Assembly (NCBI GenBank): GCA_030248215.1
Contig: JASANG010000259.1
Coordinates: 62,001-126,000 of the forward strand
DNA from: Enoplolaimus lenunculus
Lineage: Eukaryota > Nematoda > Enoplea > Enoplida > Thoracostomopsidae
DNA length: 64,000 nt
Reading direction: 5' to 3'
The notes below the pieces were generated by a model. The model was not told where the DNA came from, did no database searches, and saw only the letters and a program-made list of their open reading frames with translations. Below, in pieces: positions 35,334 through 48,574 of this stretch; positions within the stretch are counted from its first letter, which is position 1, and each line of letters opens with the position of its first letter. The position numbers and the translations under genes are program-made.

Positions 35334-35612
35334 TGGGTTTCCAAAACCCTACTTTTAAGTACGACTTAGTACTTAAGGACGTGCTAAGCAATTATTTAAC
35401 CATTTCGTCGTTTTTAAAAGCATACTTACGTTAAGTGATAGCGCCTCCTAAAATATGAAGCAAAAACTATTATTTTATTGTTATGACCATGGCTCATATT
35501 TGGGATTTATTCGTTTTTGATAAAAAGTTAAGTATTTACTTAAGTCGGCGACTTGAGTAATTCCTTAAGTATAACGTAAGTATATACTTAAGTAAGGTTT
35601 CAGAAACCCAAG
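35334..35612. mobile_element. TIR element with GGGTTTCCAAAACCC ends
   Basis: Left TTGGGTTTCCAAAACCCTAC and right GTAAGGTTTCAGAAACCCAA are inverted, and ACTTAAGTA blocks recur in both arms. No coding capacity. Confidence 0.75.
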
Positions 35613-35831
35613 CAATATTAGTTTCTGTTCAATCATTTGTGTGCATTTTTACTGTTGTTCTTTATGTGTTTAAATTGTGAAATATTAAGTTTTGCGTTGA
35701 AATTTTGTTTTACTTTGAACTGAACTCAGTACTGGCCTGATTTTTTTATTGTTGTGTTTTTGTTTGTTTTCGTTATTGTTACATTTTTTGCATTTATTGT
35801 TTTTCGAGCAACAGCATTTGATGATCCGTAG

Positions 35832-35942
35832 GTCAACGCAGTTAACCTGATTGTAGCAGTTCAGCCGAATGGTTTGAAATTCTTGAAAAAAGTCCAATTG
35901 AGTGCTAACCATGGTCGACGACAAAATATTGGCTTGCTTAAG
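35832..35942 (+). CDS. Orphan candidate exon
   Basis: 111 nt between CCGTAG and donor GTGTGT, both phase 0, encode VNAVNLIVAVQPNGLKFLKK then VQLSANHGRRQNIGLLK. The pattern PxGLxFxKxVxL is reminiscent of ZU5-like beta-sandwich domains, but the match is short. The opposite strand is also open (ATG near 35914, MVSTQLDFFQEFQTIRLNCY), so strand is uncertain. The acceptor lacks a good pyrimidine tract. Confidence 0.2.
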
Positions 35943-36232
35943 GTGTGTCAGTAGAAGTGTTGTAGAGGATATTTAAGACAAAACATGGCCGAAAATCAAC
36001 AATTTTATCGCTTGCATATCAACCCAAAATAAAATTGATTAGAGACCACAGGAAGGCGCAGGTATGCACCCACTGAAACAGTTGTAACGCTCCGAGTTGT
36101 AGCGAGAATATAATTTGCTAAGGTTGACACATCATTTTAAAATTTTTTGCAAGCGACCGTACGGAATATAAACGCTTTTTTGCGCTTCATAACTCAGCCA
36201 ATGTTATACCGCCAACCAGGTGCACTTATGAT

Positions 36233-36442
36233 CAAAGGCGGATCCAAAAATTTTTGACAGGGGGTCGGGCTGACAAATGTTATGAAACGCAAAAATTGTG
36301 AGGTAGGAACCTTACCATTTTATCACCAATAAATTTTTTTGAGGGCAAAAAATTGTAAAGAAGCGACCTTTACCATTTTAACACAAAAAAATTTCTGACA
36401 CGGGGTGTACGCCAACCCCGCCCCCCTCTGGATCCACTAGTG
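36233..36442. mobile_element. hAT-like GGATCC element
   Basis: Starts CAAAGGCGGATCC, ends GGATCCACTAGTG. Flanks CTTATGAT / TTTATGAC match 6 of 8. The target resembles that of the copy at 40947. Confidence 0.7.
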
Positions 36443-37395
36443 TTTATGACGTGACTTGAGATTGAACCTGTTTCAATGACCCGTATTTTGAGTTCAACTT
36501 TATTTATGTATGAGCTCATTGATCTGTTTGTTTATTTATTTGGTGCAATACTATTTTAACTGCCACATTATATTATCAAGGATGGGTTATCTAGTCTGAG
36601 TATAATCTGTTGAATGTGTTTCTCTGTAATTCACAGTTCAACTATTTCTACCCTTTTACTTCTTTAACTTTCTCAAGGGTACTCTGCAGCATATTTTATT
36701 AGCCATCAAAGCTCACACGCAGGCCCTACAGACCAAATCTATTTAAAGGGCAAAAGCCAAATTTAGGGAGTGCCACAGCGCCCAATGATCCCGCATGGTG
36801 ACACCCTTGGTTGGTTTTGTTTCCGTTTGATGTGCAATATGTAACTTTGGTAACATGCTGACGCGGTCTGAAGGCTGTCTCTCTTAGGATAAGTTAAGCT
36901 TTGGCCTTAACCTTTTACCAGTTTTAAATATCTTGAATGTGAAAAACTGAACTAAGGGCATTCGGGTGACGCTATACTTGTCGTACGGCGCCGTTCGTCA
37001 CAATCCGACACCTTTGGGTATCGTACGTGAGTAATTCGTGTACGATACTGCACCGTGACACACAGCGACGGTGGGGCCGGACGCTGACGGACGGCGCTGG
37101 ACGTCATCAATAATATTGCACCACCCTTATGCTATTAGTAAATACGAATAAGGTTTTTAAAGAAAAATCTCCGGTTGAAGATAATTTGTGTAGAGTGAAT
37201 TATATCCAGTACATATTGAATTTTGTCAAACAGCGCTGAAGGTGTTTATAGAATATCTCAAATACATAAGGTCAGTGTAAGTTTTAATTATATACTATAG
37301 AATCAATCACATGAAAGATATTGTCCACTCATTGCAAAAGTCAAACAACACTGGTCATTTTCTGCGACAATAAACTTAGATTAGTAAAAGCAAGA

Positions 37396-37724
37396 GTTGA
37401 TGATCGCTCTTTATAACAAGAGTGTGCAACTGGGTACATTCTGTGTAGAAAACAGTGTACCTGGCACGCGTTGCTTTTTTTGGCCTACCCCCCGTTATCT
37501 AAGAGGGAATCAAGTTTGACAATTTGTAAATTTTAAATGTTGAAATTTTGCAGTTGAAACTAATTTCGTTTATAAGTTTAAAGCATGCACATTCTACGTT
37601 TCAAGCATCAACTACCCCTTCTAAATAAGGGGGGAAGGGTCGGCCAAAAATGCAGCGCCCGGTGGTATATTATGTACCATACAAATTTTGGTAGTTGAAC
37701 ACTCTTGTTAGAGCGATCATCCAC
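37396..37724. mobile_element. TAACAAGAGTG TIR element, copy 1
   Basis: Left GATCGCTCTTTATAACAAGA then GTGTGCAACT; right GTTGAACACTCTTGTTAGAG then CGATCATC. About 30-bp inverted ends, with CCCCCCGTTATCT and ACCCCTTCTAAATAAGGGG in the body. Confidence 0.8.
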
Positions 37725-37997
37725 TCTTGGTAAAAGTGACATGAAATAAAATGCAACGTGCGCTGGGTACATTTTTCATACAGAATGAACCATTTGTCTG
37801 CAGTTAACTTTTAAGTACCATTTACAGGTCTGTAGCATGAATTACCATATAAATAACAATTAGAAGAATTTTGATAATTTTATCACCCTTTCATTTGGTT
37901 ATTGGTACATGTAGTAAACTATTACATTTTTGTTGCTCGTCTTATTCAGCTGATTATTAATTCAATTTATTTTGTTTGGAATGTTTTTACAGAGTTA

Positions 37998-38290
37998 AGC
38001 CCCATTCACTCGTGCAAGTTTTTGCAGCGAGAACTCACAGCTGCGACTGGCACGAAATACTTGCAGCTGCAGGTATTTCCAAACGAACATTCCGATTGAC
38101 CAATCAAACTGCAGGTGCAAGAAATTTGAGTGACTTGCTACTGCGGTCACAGGTGCAAATTAAACTAAATAACAAGAATTGTAGTGAATAATTTGCACCT
38201 GCAAGAACTTCAAACCTGCTTTGTGTCCAATCTTGCATACGCAAGTTGCGTGTGCAAGTTTTTGCTGCTAAAACTTGTACGGGGGAATTT
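37998..38290. mobile_element. AAGCC-family TIR element, copy 3
   Basis: Left AAGCCCCATTCACTCGTGCA, right GCAAGTTTTTGCTGCTAAAA then CTTGTACGGGGGAATTT. Body with GCTGCAGGT and ACCTGCAAG inversions. Confidence 0.7.
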
Positions 38291-38512
38291 TCAAATTCCA
38301 TAAGTTACCTATTCGCCATTCCTTACTGTAGAAGTGTTGCTTTTTGTACTTTATTTCGAACATAAAATGCAAAGTTTCCAAACGGATTTCAAAATTCAAA
38401 TAATCTAATTTTAATCCAATTGTGATTGTACTGTTTCCATTAAAGTCGACATGGATAAACTTTCATTTCGTCGTTGATGGTGCTAAAATATATCAAAAGT
38501 TGATAATCGTTC

Positions 38513-38661
38513 GGCCCATGCAAAGATCAGAGGCAGACCGTTTTTCTGCGTGACTGCAATAGACTAAACTTAAGATTTAGATTGTTTTTTAGCTTAGGCT
38601 GATGTTTAGGGATAAGCTCATTCTTACGCTTAGGTTTAGGGTTGAGAATATGTTTATATTA
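38513..38661. mobile_element. GGCC/TTAGGC element, subfamily A, 3'-truncated
   Basis: Starts GGCCCATGCAAAGATCAGAG; TTAGGTTTAGGG core; the right inverted end is absent. Confidence 0.65.
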
Positions 38662-38951
38662 ATCAGGGGTGACACTATTCCAATATTTCTAGGTTTAACT
38701 ATACCGATTCGTCAATCACATTTCGCTCAGAAGGTTTTTTAAAACCCTACCATTTACTCCTGGTTTCAAATTGTAACAACATTCTCCTAAAATGGGGGAA
38801 GACAGTCAAAAACGGAATGCCCACACCGGTACATTTTGTACCACTCAAACTTGATAAACTGGTCCAATGCTGTCCACTAAGTTATCATCGACTGTTGGGT
38901 ATACAAGTCAAATTTAACACAACATTTTCTGTATTTCTTATACTTGTACAG

Positions 38952-39023
38952 GTTGTATCTACAACGACTAACTTGGCCGATGTTAATTATAAGATCCCGT
39001 CCAATGGGAGCACGGAAGTAGAG
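38952..39023 (+). CDS. Orphan candidate exon
   Basis: 72 nt after acceptor TTATACTTGTACAG encode VVSTTTNLADVNYKIPSNGS then TEVE, before a weak donor GTGTTT, phase 0/0. GC-richer than its surroundings. No family recognised and no partner exon found. Confidence 0.15.
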
Positions 39024-40946
39024 GTGTTTAGAGTTTGGTAATCTTAGGTTAGTTTTAGGGTTAGACTTATGTTTAGGTTAAGGTATTAGGCTTAGACCTA
39101 GTATAAGTAGCCCCCTACAGATGACATGGATGACATGAAATGCAGACTGTTGAAACACAGCCAATATGCCATATGCACCAACTTATCACTGAATATAATT
39201 TTTTGACTTTCAAACGAATCTGGGAAGCTTAGAGCAGGCTTAGGTTTAGGTTTAGTCTAAACTTTAGACTTAGGTCTAGTAAGTAGGCCCCTATAGTTAT
39301 CATGGGCGGCAAACGCTGTCTCGGAACACAGCCAGTCAGTGATATGTGCCAACTTATTACCGAATATAGTTTTTTGAGTATCAAATGTTGTGAAACATGA
39401 TATTGGCTCTCTCTCATGTGTCACATATACACTTGTCTTGAGGCTTTTAATGGACAACTTATACCCGCATCAATTAAGCTTAATTGTGTCTTGAAACGGC
39501 AATGTTTCGCCAACGCTTTTTTGTTGTTTTTTGAGAAATCTGAGGCGAATAATTCGTTCATTTGTGCCGTTTCTGAAAATCATGTCAAAAATTCAAAATA
39601 TAGCCATAGTTTAAACAAAATTGACAGTGGCAGATGTGACGAAAGTTTGTTATGGACGCTAAGCGATGTATAATGATGAGAAACGTTTTGCAACCTAAAC
39701 GGACGACATCCTGACTAAATGCAATTTTAGTGCTAAATTTAAGTTTTAGTTTTGATCCATGGCGGAATGAGCCATAACACTGGGTGTCCCCTTGAATTCT
39801 TGGGTGAAAACTGAGCACCAAAATTTTGTAGTTGGTGTGAAATTTTAAAACAATTGCTTAGCTGATTACAAATTAAGTCCTATTTTGATTGAACGAAAAT
39901 GCAAAACATTTCGCTGTTTCGTTGCTCGTTTGTAGTTTGAATTTTCATATTTTCAATTACTTTTAATGATAAATTGAGTTTTATTTTGTTTTTATAAAAC
40001 TGTTTGGTTAGAAATGGTTTCTAGCAAAAAAAGTGACAGATTTAAAATTAATTTTTCAGAAAAATACACAGACATTATAAATCACTGTTCCTCAAGTGAG
40101 TAATATAGGCTGCGGAAATGTGAACCATTACTTTTTGAGAATTTGGCAAAGCAACAGTTGCAGCTGTCACTGCAAGATAATTTTAAACAACAAACTGGTT
40201 TCGTTTTAGGAAATGTTTTCATTTTAATAATAAACTTTGTAGAACTAAAAGTCAAAATTTGGAATTGATTCGACATTTCGCCGTCCATAAAATCATCAAC
40301 AAATACGCCAAGATCAATATTCAAGACTGAAGTTTAATCAGAACGTATTTAAATAACTCAGGCATAAACGCTAGTTGATACTTTGCCAGGTACAACGCTT
40401 GTGTTACCTTTTGAAGTCTTAGACTTGGGGTTCATATTCTAAAATGCACATTACACTTGTCACTGGTTAGGATTTTAAGTTCATGAACTTAAGCCGTTGC
40501 GGATCACCAAAACTCGTCAAAAATGTCGATATGGACGTTAATGGGTTGCGCTCGCCGTACGGGTGACGGACGGCGCCGGACGTCCAGTATTGCGTATCTC
40601 TTAGGAAAAATGCTATAACTGACATTATTTAACTGCACTCACAATACTAATTCATAAATTGAAGTTACACTTCTGCTTAAATTGAATTGTGTTTAATCAT
40701 ATTCAAGACGGAGTCGTCACATAAATTGCCTTTAGATTTTTTGTATACTTAAAACGAGAACTATACATCAAGTCGGAATAGCGGAACGTTTTTTGTAATT
40801 TCCGAAGGATGAAAGTATAGACAAATATCCGGAAACGACATTTTTTCATTAAAAAACAATATTCAAAGTTTGTTACGCTAATTTGCTGGTTATTCAGTTT
40901 TTTGCTGACATAATAATCTTGTATATGTTTGGATAGCGTTTATGAT

Positions 40947-41234
40947 CACTAGCGTATCCAGAGGGGCGGGGGGAGCGGGGCGTACATCCCCATTAGAAGC
41001 CTTTTTGTGATAAAATGGTAAGGCCCCCCTACCTTACAATTTTTCCACGCAGAAATTTTCTTGTACAAAAATACAATATTCTACGAATTTGTTTTGTAAA
41101 GGTCTCTACCGTACAATTTTTTCCCTAAGAAATCTTTTTGGTGATCAAATGATAAGATTCCTACCTTACAATTTTTGCGTTTCATAACATTTGCCAGTCC
41201 GCCCCCGCGTTTGAAATATTTGGATCCGACTCTG
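40947..41234. mobile_element. hAT-like GGATCC element
   Basis: Starts CACTAGCGTATCCAGAGG, ends TTGGATCCGACTCTG. Perfect 8-bp TSD TTTATGAT at 40939-40946 and 41235-41242. Confidence 0.88.
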
Positions 41235-43032
41235 TTTATGATAGCATTAGGTAAGCTGCATTAAGCGGTTCATTGTTCGCTAGTGACCATTATTCCGACC
41301 CATGCTAATTATAGGGGCCTGCATGCTTAGAATAGATTTTAAGCCTGACCCTAAGCCTATGTCTAAGCCAATTAGTGTAACCTTTCCAGTTTCAATGTGG
41401 GTCAGTTTAACTGTCTCTCAGTGGGCTGACCGTTAAAAAGAACATGGGTTTATATTACAATTATCACTACGCTTAGTACCAGCTAAAACTGTAGTTGAAT
41501 AAAATAACATTATGATTAGCGTCAATATAATGCTCTTACAATATATTATTAATATATAACCAGTAATACTTACCTATTTAATTAACTTACAATTGTGCCA
41601 TTAAGTTTTTGAAAGATGTGTTTAACACCATTTTAAGCCACAACGTTGTCGCCCAGTATTTTTACGACCTTACGTTTTGTTGCAGGAAGCTTAGGAGTAC
41701 CTGGTTCATTCTAGATGCAATTATGAGTGACATAAACCATTTGTTCTAAGTTTACTATAAGGGTTTGCCAACTAAATCCTAAGCCTACGCCTTGATCTAA
41801 AGTCTTTTGTCATCAATTTGACCAGCATCTGACTGTTAAAGTAAATATTTAGAAATGGACGGTAATAAATGGTTCAATTTCAGTTAAATCTAAACGCCAA
41901 TACCACACAGTGAACAAGCGTTGTTGTTTAAAAATAAACGTTTCCACTGGGACGTTTTTCAATTTATCCTTTTTGCTCATGTTGATGTCAAATAAAAACC
42001 CGTCACCTCAACGCGAGTTTATAGTTTCAAATTCGTTGTCGTCATAAATTTCACGAGTTCAGTATCATTAATTACTTCTCATGCTTGCAAAACCTCATAG
42101 TCGTCTGCCGGTTTAATCATCGAAGCCCACGTTTTGTATCAATACAGGCCTGCAGCCTGAAAGGGTGAAGAAATCTCCGCCGCTTTCCTCAGAAAAGTGT
42201 TGTCCTCGAGAAAGGTTTTTAGTCGGTTTGTAAGCTTGTTATATATTACAACCGCGTGCGTTTCCTTGAATTGTTTTGCGCCCCGTTGTGCTGGCTACGG
42301 GACTGCATGATTTCAACAAATTTTATCCGGTAGTTTGACCTGGTAAAGCACCAGCATCTACTGACTAAAGTATACAATTCCAGGCTGTTGTAAATTTTGA
42401 CAAAAGGTTATAAAATTTTAGATTTTAGCATAACTTAGGTTTAGCATTAATATTAAGATTAAGCTTGTATATAAAGTGTGCTAGCGCATACTTGAGTTAT
42501 TTGCACCCGTTGAAAGGTAATTTTGAAAATGCTTTGGAAAGCCAATTAATCTGTTTCTGTTATCGAGCGGTCATATTAACACTGATATAAAGTGGCGTTT
42601 ATTACTAAACAAGACATGTAAACATATTCATTTAAACACCGGTGTATACAAAGGGAAATAAGCAGGATATGGTCCCTAACAAAAAATTATGGAGACAAGA
42701 AACAAAGACACTTTTACAAGGTATTCAATAATTTTCACAGATTCTGGAAATGAAAAAATATGGTTCGCTAAAGCAAAACTTTTTCAATCGTTTTTACTTT
42801 ATTGAGTCGGCCGAAAAAATTATTTTTATGACAAACCTAAAACAGATAAATGTTCGAAGCTTAAGGGTACGAGTGACCATAGGCAGGTATGTTCAAGTGT
42901 GGCGCCAATGAGCTCTCTTGAATATCGTAAGCACTTTTTAACAGAGGTAAAAGTATATTCAATATCGTAAACTGGGAAGTTTACGTATACATCGGTTTTA
43001 TTTGAAAATTTTCACACTGGACGTCTGCTCAG

Positions 43033-43196
43033 GCCCGTAGCCAGCTCACCTTACTTGGGGGGGCTAAAAATGTTCAAGAGCGGCATTGAAAGGTTTTTAA
43101 TGACTTACAAGTAAGGTTGAAAATCTTTTAAGGGGGCCCAAATTTTTCCATTGGGGCTGAGCCCCTCTCACCTACACTCCCCTTGGCTACAGGACC
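43033..43196. mobile_element. GGCCCGTAGCC family repeat
   Basis: Starts GGCCCGTAGCCAGCTCACCT, ends TCCCCTTGGCTACAGGACCG; GGGGGGGCTAAAAATGTTC inside. Confidence 0.6.
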
Positions 43197-43817
43197 GCCT
43201 CTCATACACATCTTAATATTCTGCATGTTACCATGTAATTGCTGGGTTTTACCAAGCGATAGCTACGGACCAGCAAAATGTAGGATTGCGCTGATTTTTT
43301 TATATTTCGCAGCAGAGGCTGTAACAACGATGGGATCCACTTAAAAATTAGCACATAACAGTTGAAGAAACGTCGCAAGTCAAGCGAGCAAATAGCCAAA
43401 CGTTATTTTAGCATTAAACAATGATACAAAAGTTTTGGTGTAGGCAACCCGAGAGGTACTGGCCATCCAAGAATCCATTTTCATGCTGTGCCAATGTGCC
43501 CGTTATGGTTGATCCCTTGGGTATAATTGGCAAACGAAACAATGGTAAACATGAAACCGATTGAGCTTTGTCAGCAATGATTATTTGACTTGTAACCAGG
43601 GTCACGTTTTAGTTTTATCACTTGTTCGGTTCGCTAAATTGAGTAAATATTAACGTTTTAGAACTACAGACGCGCAGTTTTTAGGGTCTCCAAGGATATA
43701 TTTTAGGTTTATGAGTAAAATGTTGTTGCGAGAAAAAAACAACATTTTAAATTATGATGGCAGCGCAATTTTCGGCGTTTGCTGGATGTTTTCTACATAC
43801 AACACACCAGACTCATA

Positions 43818-43977
43818 CACTGCAAAAAATGGTGAGTCAAATTGACTCTCTCCGAAACCGGCTCTACGGGACTACACAAACTGTGTCAAATTCGACGTCG
43901 CCAGAGTCAAACGAACGACTCAGTGAGTCGAATGTGACTTGGACGGAGTCCAATTTGACTCACCATTTTTTACAGTG
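43818..43977. mobile_element. Mariner-like near-palindromic MITE, copy 2
   Basis: CACTGCAAAAAATGGTGAGT at the left and ACTCACCATTTTTTACAGTG at the right, flanked by TA dinucleotides. Confidence 0.88.
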
Positions 43978-44241
43978 TACAAACTAACTTGCAACAACCC
44001 TGTGTGTTTGTGTTTGGCCAACACTAATCAGAATCTGTAAGTCAATAATTTGCTTAAGTGGTTGAGAATAATATGACGATACAAAATAATGGTTCTATTA
44101 CGATCTTTATCCGAATCGCTGAGGGTATCCTCTGTAGATCCAAATAAATATCGATCCCGCGTGATATACCTGGTATTAAAATAATATTGATTACTTCAAG
44201 CACGGGTCAACTATTTGGAAGAAATTGATTGGCGTTATATA

Positions 44242-44441
44242 CACTGCAAAAAATGGTGAGTCAAATTGACTCTCTCCGAAATAGGCTTTTCCTGACTACA
44301 CAAACTGAGCCAAAATTCGACTCCGCCAGAGTTAAGTTCGACTCAATCTGACTCTGGCGGAATCGAATTTTGACTCAGGTTTTATAGTCAGGAAAAGCCT
44401 ATATCAGGAAGAGTCAATTTGATTCACTATTTTTTGCAGTG
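44242..44441. mobile_element. Mariner-like near-palindromic MITE, copy 3
   Basis: CACTGCAAAAAATGGTGAGT and TTCACTATTTTTTGCAGTG ends with TA on both sides. The interior GACTCTGGCGGA / TCCGCCAGAGT also pairs, so almost the full element is self-complementary. Confidence 0.9.
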
Positions 44442-44999
44442 TATAGTTGTTGTTCAACGCTGTCCATCGCCGTCTGACGGTATCGTACACAAGCAATTCC
44501 CGTACGATACCGCACGGTAAAGACGATAACAAACGAAGCTTCATAACATTTAAGTTCTTTCTCGTAGCGCTACTCAAAAAGCGTAAAATGGCCAAATTTA
44601 ATCCCTCCCTTCAAGCATTTTTGGTTCAAAATATGCGTTTGTTAATTTGTTTTAAAATGTTTTGTAAAATCCTGACGGATTTGAACCAAACGGTTTAGGT
44701 TTGAGATGATTGCTCCAGTTCTGGTAGGTAATTTGTTCGATCTATGACTTTCGATATCAATGAGCATACGTTTCGCGTGATTTACCACATTGTCTTAATA
44801 GGCTTTGGATGTAGTCACTTGGGAGAAACTGGTGCTGCTAATGAAAAATTAGCAATGCTAAATTAGATTGACATTTAACGAAAAATTGAATTTACAAGCA
44901 TCATCAGACATTTTCGATACGCCACTGCGAGTTGAGATTGAACAAATGTATTCGATGCCAAATTTGGCTCCAGCAAGTATGCATCCGCTATACTCGGGC

Positions 45000-45152
45000 C
45001 CGTAGCCAAGGGGACTTCAGGGAGGGGGCTTTTAGCCCGTAAAAAATATTTGACCCCCCTTAGCAAATTGTCAATCTTGCTTGTAACTGAAAACCTTTGA
45101 ATGCCCCACCTGAAAATTTTTGAGCTCCCCCAAGCAAGGTGAGCTGTCTATG
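45000..45152. mobile_element. GGCCCGTAGCC family repeat
   Basis: Starts GGCCCGTAGCCAAGGGGACT; right part GCAAGGTGAGCTGTC. Diverged copy. Confidence 0.5.
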
Positions 45153-46057
45153 ATCGTGACTATACCGCTGCCGTCTTGTGATTATTAAGTCTTTCTCACC
45201 TTTCAGCATCATTTTCGTTTATTTTACAATGGTCATACCTTCTGTCGTTCAGGCTTCCATTACGTTTGACTACGGAAATGACACTACATTGCAGATTCAA
45301 CTTTAAGCGATTTCTCGTTTAAAGTTTCAGTTAAACCAAAAAAGTTTACATTAATGCTTCATTGCCGGTGAACTACAATTTAAGTTCAAAATGTTTTAGA
45401 TGCCTAAACTCCGAATAAAGCTTAAAAATTCATTTCAACAACTTTTTCTTTTGTCCATTTCGGTAAAAAAATCTATAAATTCTAGTCTAAACGGTGAAGG
45501 GCGTCGCACAATATTTGTACGAAAATGGTTAACATGGGTGATATGGAGTAAGCGTCCATAGTAATGCCAATTTATATATGTATATATACATTTATATGTC
45601 GTACCCCAAACAGCCATTTGCCGCAGTTGGCAACTGAGCCGTGTCAAACAACTATTGCTGTTCGAAGTAGCCCAAACAACTACTAGAATGCACACTGAAT
45701 TTGTTTGGAGGCTTGTACAGACCGAACAGTTGCTGGAGTACAAACTGTTCGTGATTGGTTGTCCATATCTGACTATGTTGGAGAATAATGATTTGACAAT
45801 AACAATTTGGCTTCACCATATTTGCAATCTATAAATTTAACAAGGTTTATAGTGTGTACAGTATACAAATGAAGCAATGTAAGCGTGTGCCGGGTAATGT
45901 TTAATCGAATACAGTGTTATGTAGGCAATGCTGTTATTTTGCTATACAGGTAAACTCAAACAGCATATTTTGTAACCACTTCATATGCACATTTTGTTCA
46001 TATGGACACTTTACTCCATCCATAACCCATGCTAACAATTATATAAAATTGTCATTT

Positions 46058-46156
46058 ATGCAATTCAGGCTGCTCCATAAATTAACTTTGATAATTATTT
46101 ATTTGCTCGATTCCAACATGAATTTAGTATTTAACGCAGTTATTCTAATAATTTCG
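46058..46156 (+). CDS. Orphan candidate exon with hydrophobic peptide
   Basis: ATG at 46058 (second ATG at 46118) encodes MQFRLLHKLTLIIIYLLDSN then MNLVFNAVILIIS, ending exactly at a consensus donor GTAAGT, phase 0. It could be a signal or membrane segment. The next phase-compatible candidate exon is at 48575. AT-rich composition makes chance hydrophobicity likely. Confidence 0.15.
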
Positions 46157-46187
46157 GTAAGTTACAGATTGGTCTGAGCAAGCGTGG

Positions 46188-46478
46188 ATAATGACAAGAG
46201 TGCAACTCTTAAAGTTCCTCATGGCACAAAATGTACCAGCGGGCATTGCGGTTCTGGCCGAATCCCGTTGTTTATGGGAGGGGGTCGCTCGCTATCTCAT
46301 GAATACCCTTAAATTAAACTATAAGGGGAGCATGTTTGATGCCGTGTACATAAAGTGCCACGGTTCGCATCGGTTGTGCCCCACTCTAAATGAGGGAGGT
46401 GCAAGGCAAAAGCGCAACGCGTGTTTGGTACATTCTTTTCTACACGGAATCTGCCCAGTTGCACACTCTTGTTAAATA
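46188..46478. mobile_element. TAACAAGAGTG TIR element, copy 2
   Basis: Left ATGACAAGAGTGCAACTCTT, right CAGTTGCACACTCTTGTTAA. The two overlapping open frames across it are products of the repeat. Confidence 0.7.
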
Positions 46479-48574
46479 TCTGTTATCTACTCTTGGTCCG
46501 AGTGATTATAAATGTCATTTTTACGTTTGGCTACGAGAACCAGCTTATTCGATGCAACGTAGATTAAAATTGAAGCTTTGCTGTGGGACGATTTGTCCTC
46601 CGAGAGAAATTTTTGTGTTAGTCAAAAACTAATTAAACGCGCATCGTAAAGTTTTACCACTTTTCGCATGTCGAGTTGGCTACTGATCTGCAATTACTTT
46701 CTCCAAATTTTAATATTTATAATAAAAAAATTACGAAGTTTTATTTTAAACAAAAATATGTTTTAATTTCGACTTTCAAATTTATAAACAAGTTAACGAA
46801 TACCTATTGAAAATCATGCAAACAACTGATCGGCAATTTTTACTGATCAAGAAAAATTGAATATATCGCAGCGATTAGAAAACAATTTAAATTAAAATTT
46901 GCGAGAAATTTCAAATTGCAACAGTTTTCGTTTTCTTTCCAATTTCAGATAATGTCACCGATTTCGTTGTGTTTGCTTCAATCAAACGCTGAAACCGAAG
47001 ACTCTTCATTAAGTAGAGTTAAAAGAAGTAAGTCTTTTATGCCGGCGGATTAAGATTGAACCCAACCAGGGCACAAACACCAGACAAACATCGAAACCAA
47101 ATTATAGTTCTAAAATTGTCTCTGGTTAAAAGCTCGCAAACCATTTTTAAAGTTACATATCGAGAGGCGTCTGTCACAAATTTCTGGATGCGCCAAAGGT
47201 CACAAGTACATATGGTAAACAGGTACTAGGCATATTGGTTTATTATTGTTTCCTTGAATTGACACTGAACAGTTTGGTCTGTATGGAACAAACACAAACT
47301 TTTTACAAGTGTCTACAAGATTTAAGGATTTAGTGTTTGATAATTTTTTCTTCGAATATATTTATTAATAGAAAAAAGTATTTTCAAACGCTAATTGAAG
47401 CTTATTTTTTATAAAGTTTGCTAAATCAATTAATAATTCAATTAAAAATTTCATGGTTAGTTTTCGGTTTGTCAAAGCTTCGAAAAACAAGCCGAATAAA
47501 GGAGTGAATTATGTGACTTCGAGGAAAAACGGTACAACTTGTTGCATTACAAAACTTGATCCTTTGCAAGGATTCATACTCAATAATAGCAGTTTGTGTC
47601 AAGCTAAACTAGCAGTAAAGTACTAAAGCCACGCTACGCAACACAAATAAATAAAGCTGATTTTACAATCACCATATTTATTTAATATATCTGAAACATA
47701 TTTGCGCATCTGAATTTGGCGTTCATGTTAGGGTTGCGCTAACACTCGCCGTGCGCCCACGATAAAATTATTTATAAAAAGATTTCACTTATATGCGACA
47801 TCCGGTACAGTAAAGTATAGCGCAACCTTATACTACTTTTCTTTCTATGCAAGACTTTGGTTTCTTCAACACATAAAAGGGGGTTCATTTTGAGTGTAAT
47901 AGTGCGCAAAGGCCATCAATCATAATTGCTTAAATTAAGTTTGCACACTAATTGCGTTAAATGGATGAATATTGCATTTTATCAGGTTTCGCTTCGGTTG
48001 AACCGTCGTATACAATGTTCTTCCCGGCATCGTCAACTTATAGAAAATATCGTTTGCTGAAAAAACGAACAGGTGCGCTGTAAATTTCAGTGAGATGATT
48101 TCAACTCAGAATGAGTTCGATTCACTCAGACGTAAGAGTTGTGAATTGAGTCTTTTAGAACTCAGAATATTGAACTGATTCAACTTATACGGAGTTAATT
48201 AATCAACTCGCCCAGAATTAAATCAACTCTGAGTGAGTTAATGTTTACCGTTATGAATTAGCTCATTTAACTTAGTAAAAGCTGTAAACAAAGCAGTCCT
48301 TTGGTAGTTTGTAGTATTAAGGATTTATGAAAGGGGGCCTACGTCCTGTAAATATTTCGACAAACCTAAACAGACAATGAAAATATCGAAAAATTAAGTC
48401 TATTATATACTGCTAAATAGTGACCATTGAAGTAAAACAGTATTTCTAAAATTACAATTATGACAACTGAATCGTATGTTACGTCAAAATCTCTCAATAT
48501 AATAAATTAATATTCGCTTCATTTTGTGTTCCCAAAATTGATTCAGTTACTTCAGTTTTTTTTCATAATTTCAG

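Noticed and set aside
45594-45800. GC-richer patch with several open frames
   Set aside because: Contains small internal repeats (CAAACAACTA), lacks a consistent exon border and matches no known family.
46191-46632. Two overlapping open frames of 94 and 80 codons
   Set aside because: They lie largely in a TIR element (46188-46478) related to 37396-37724 and change frame between copies.
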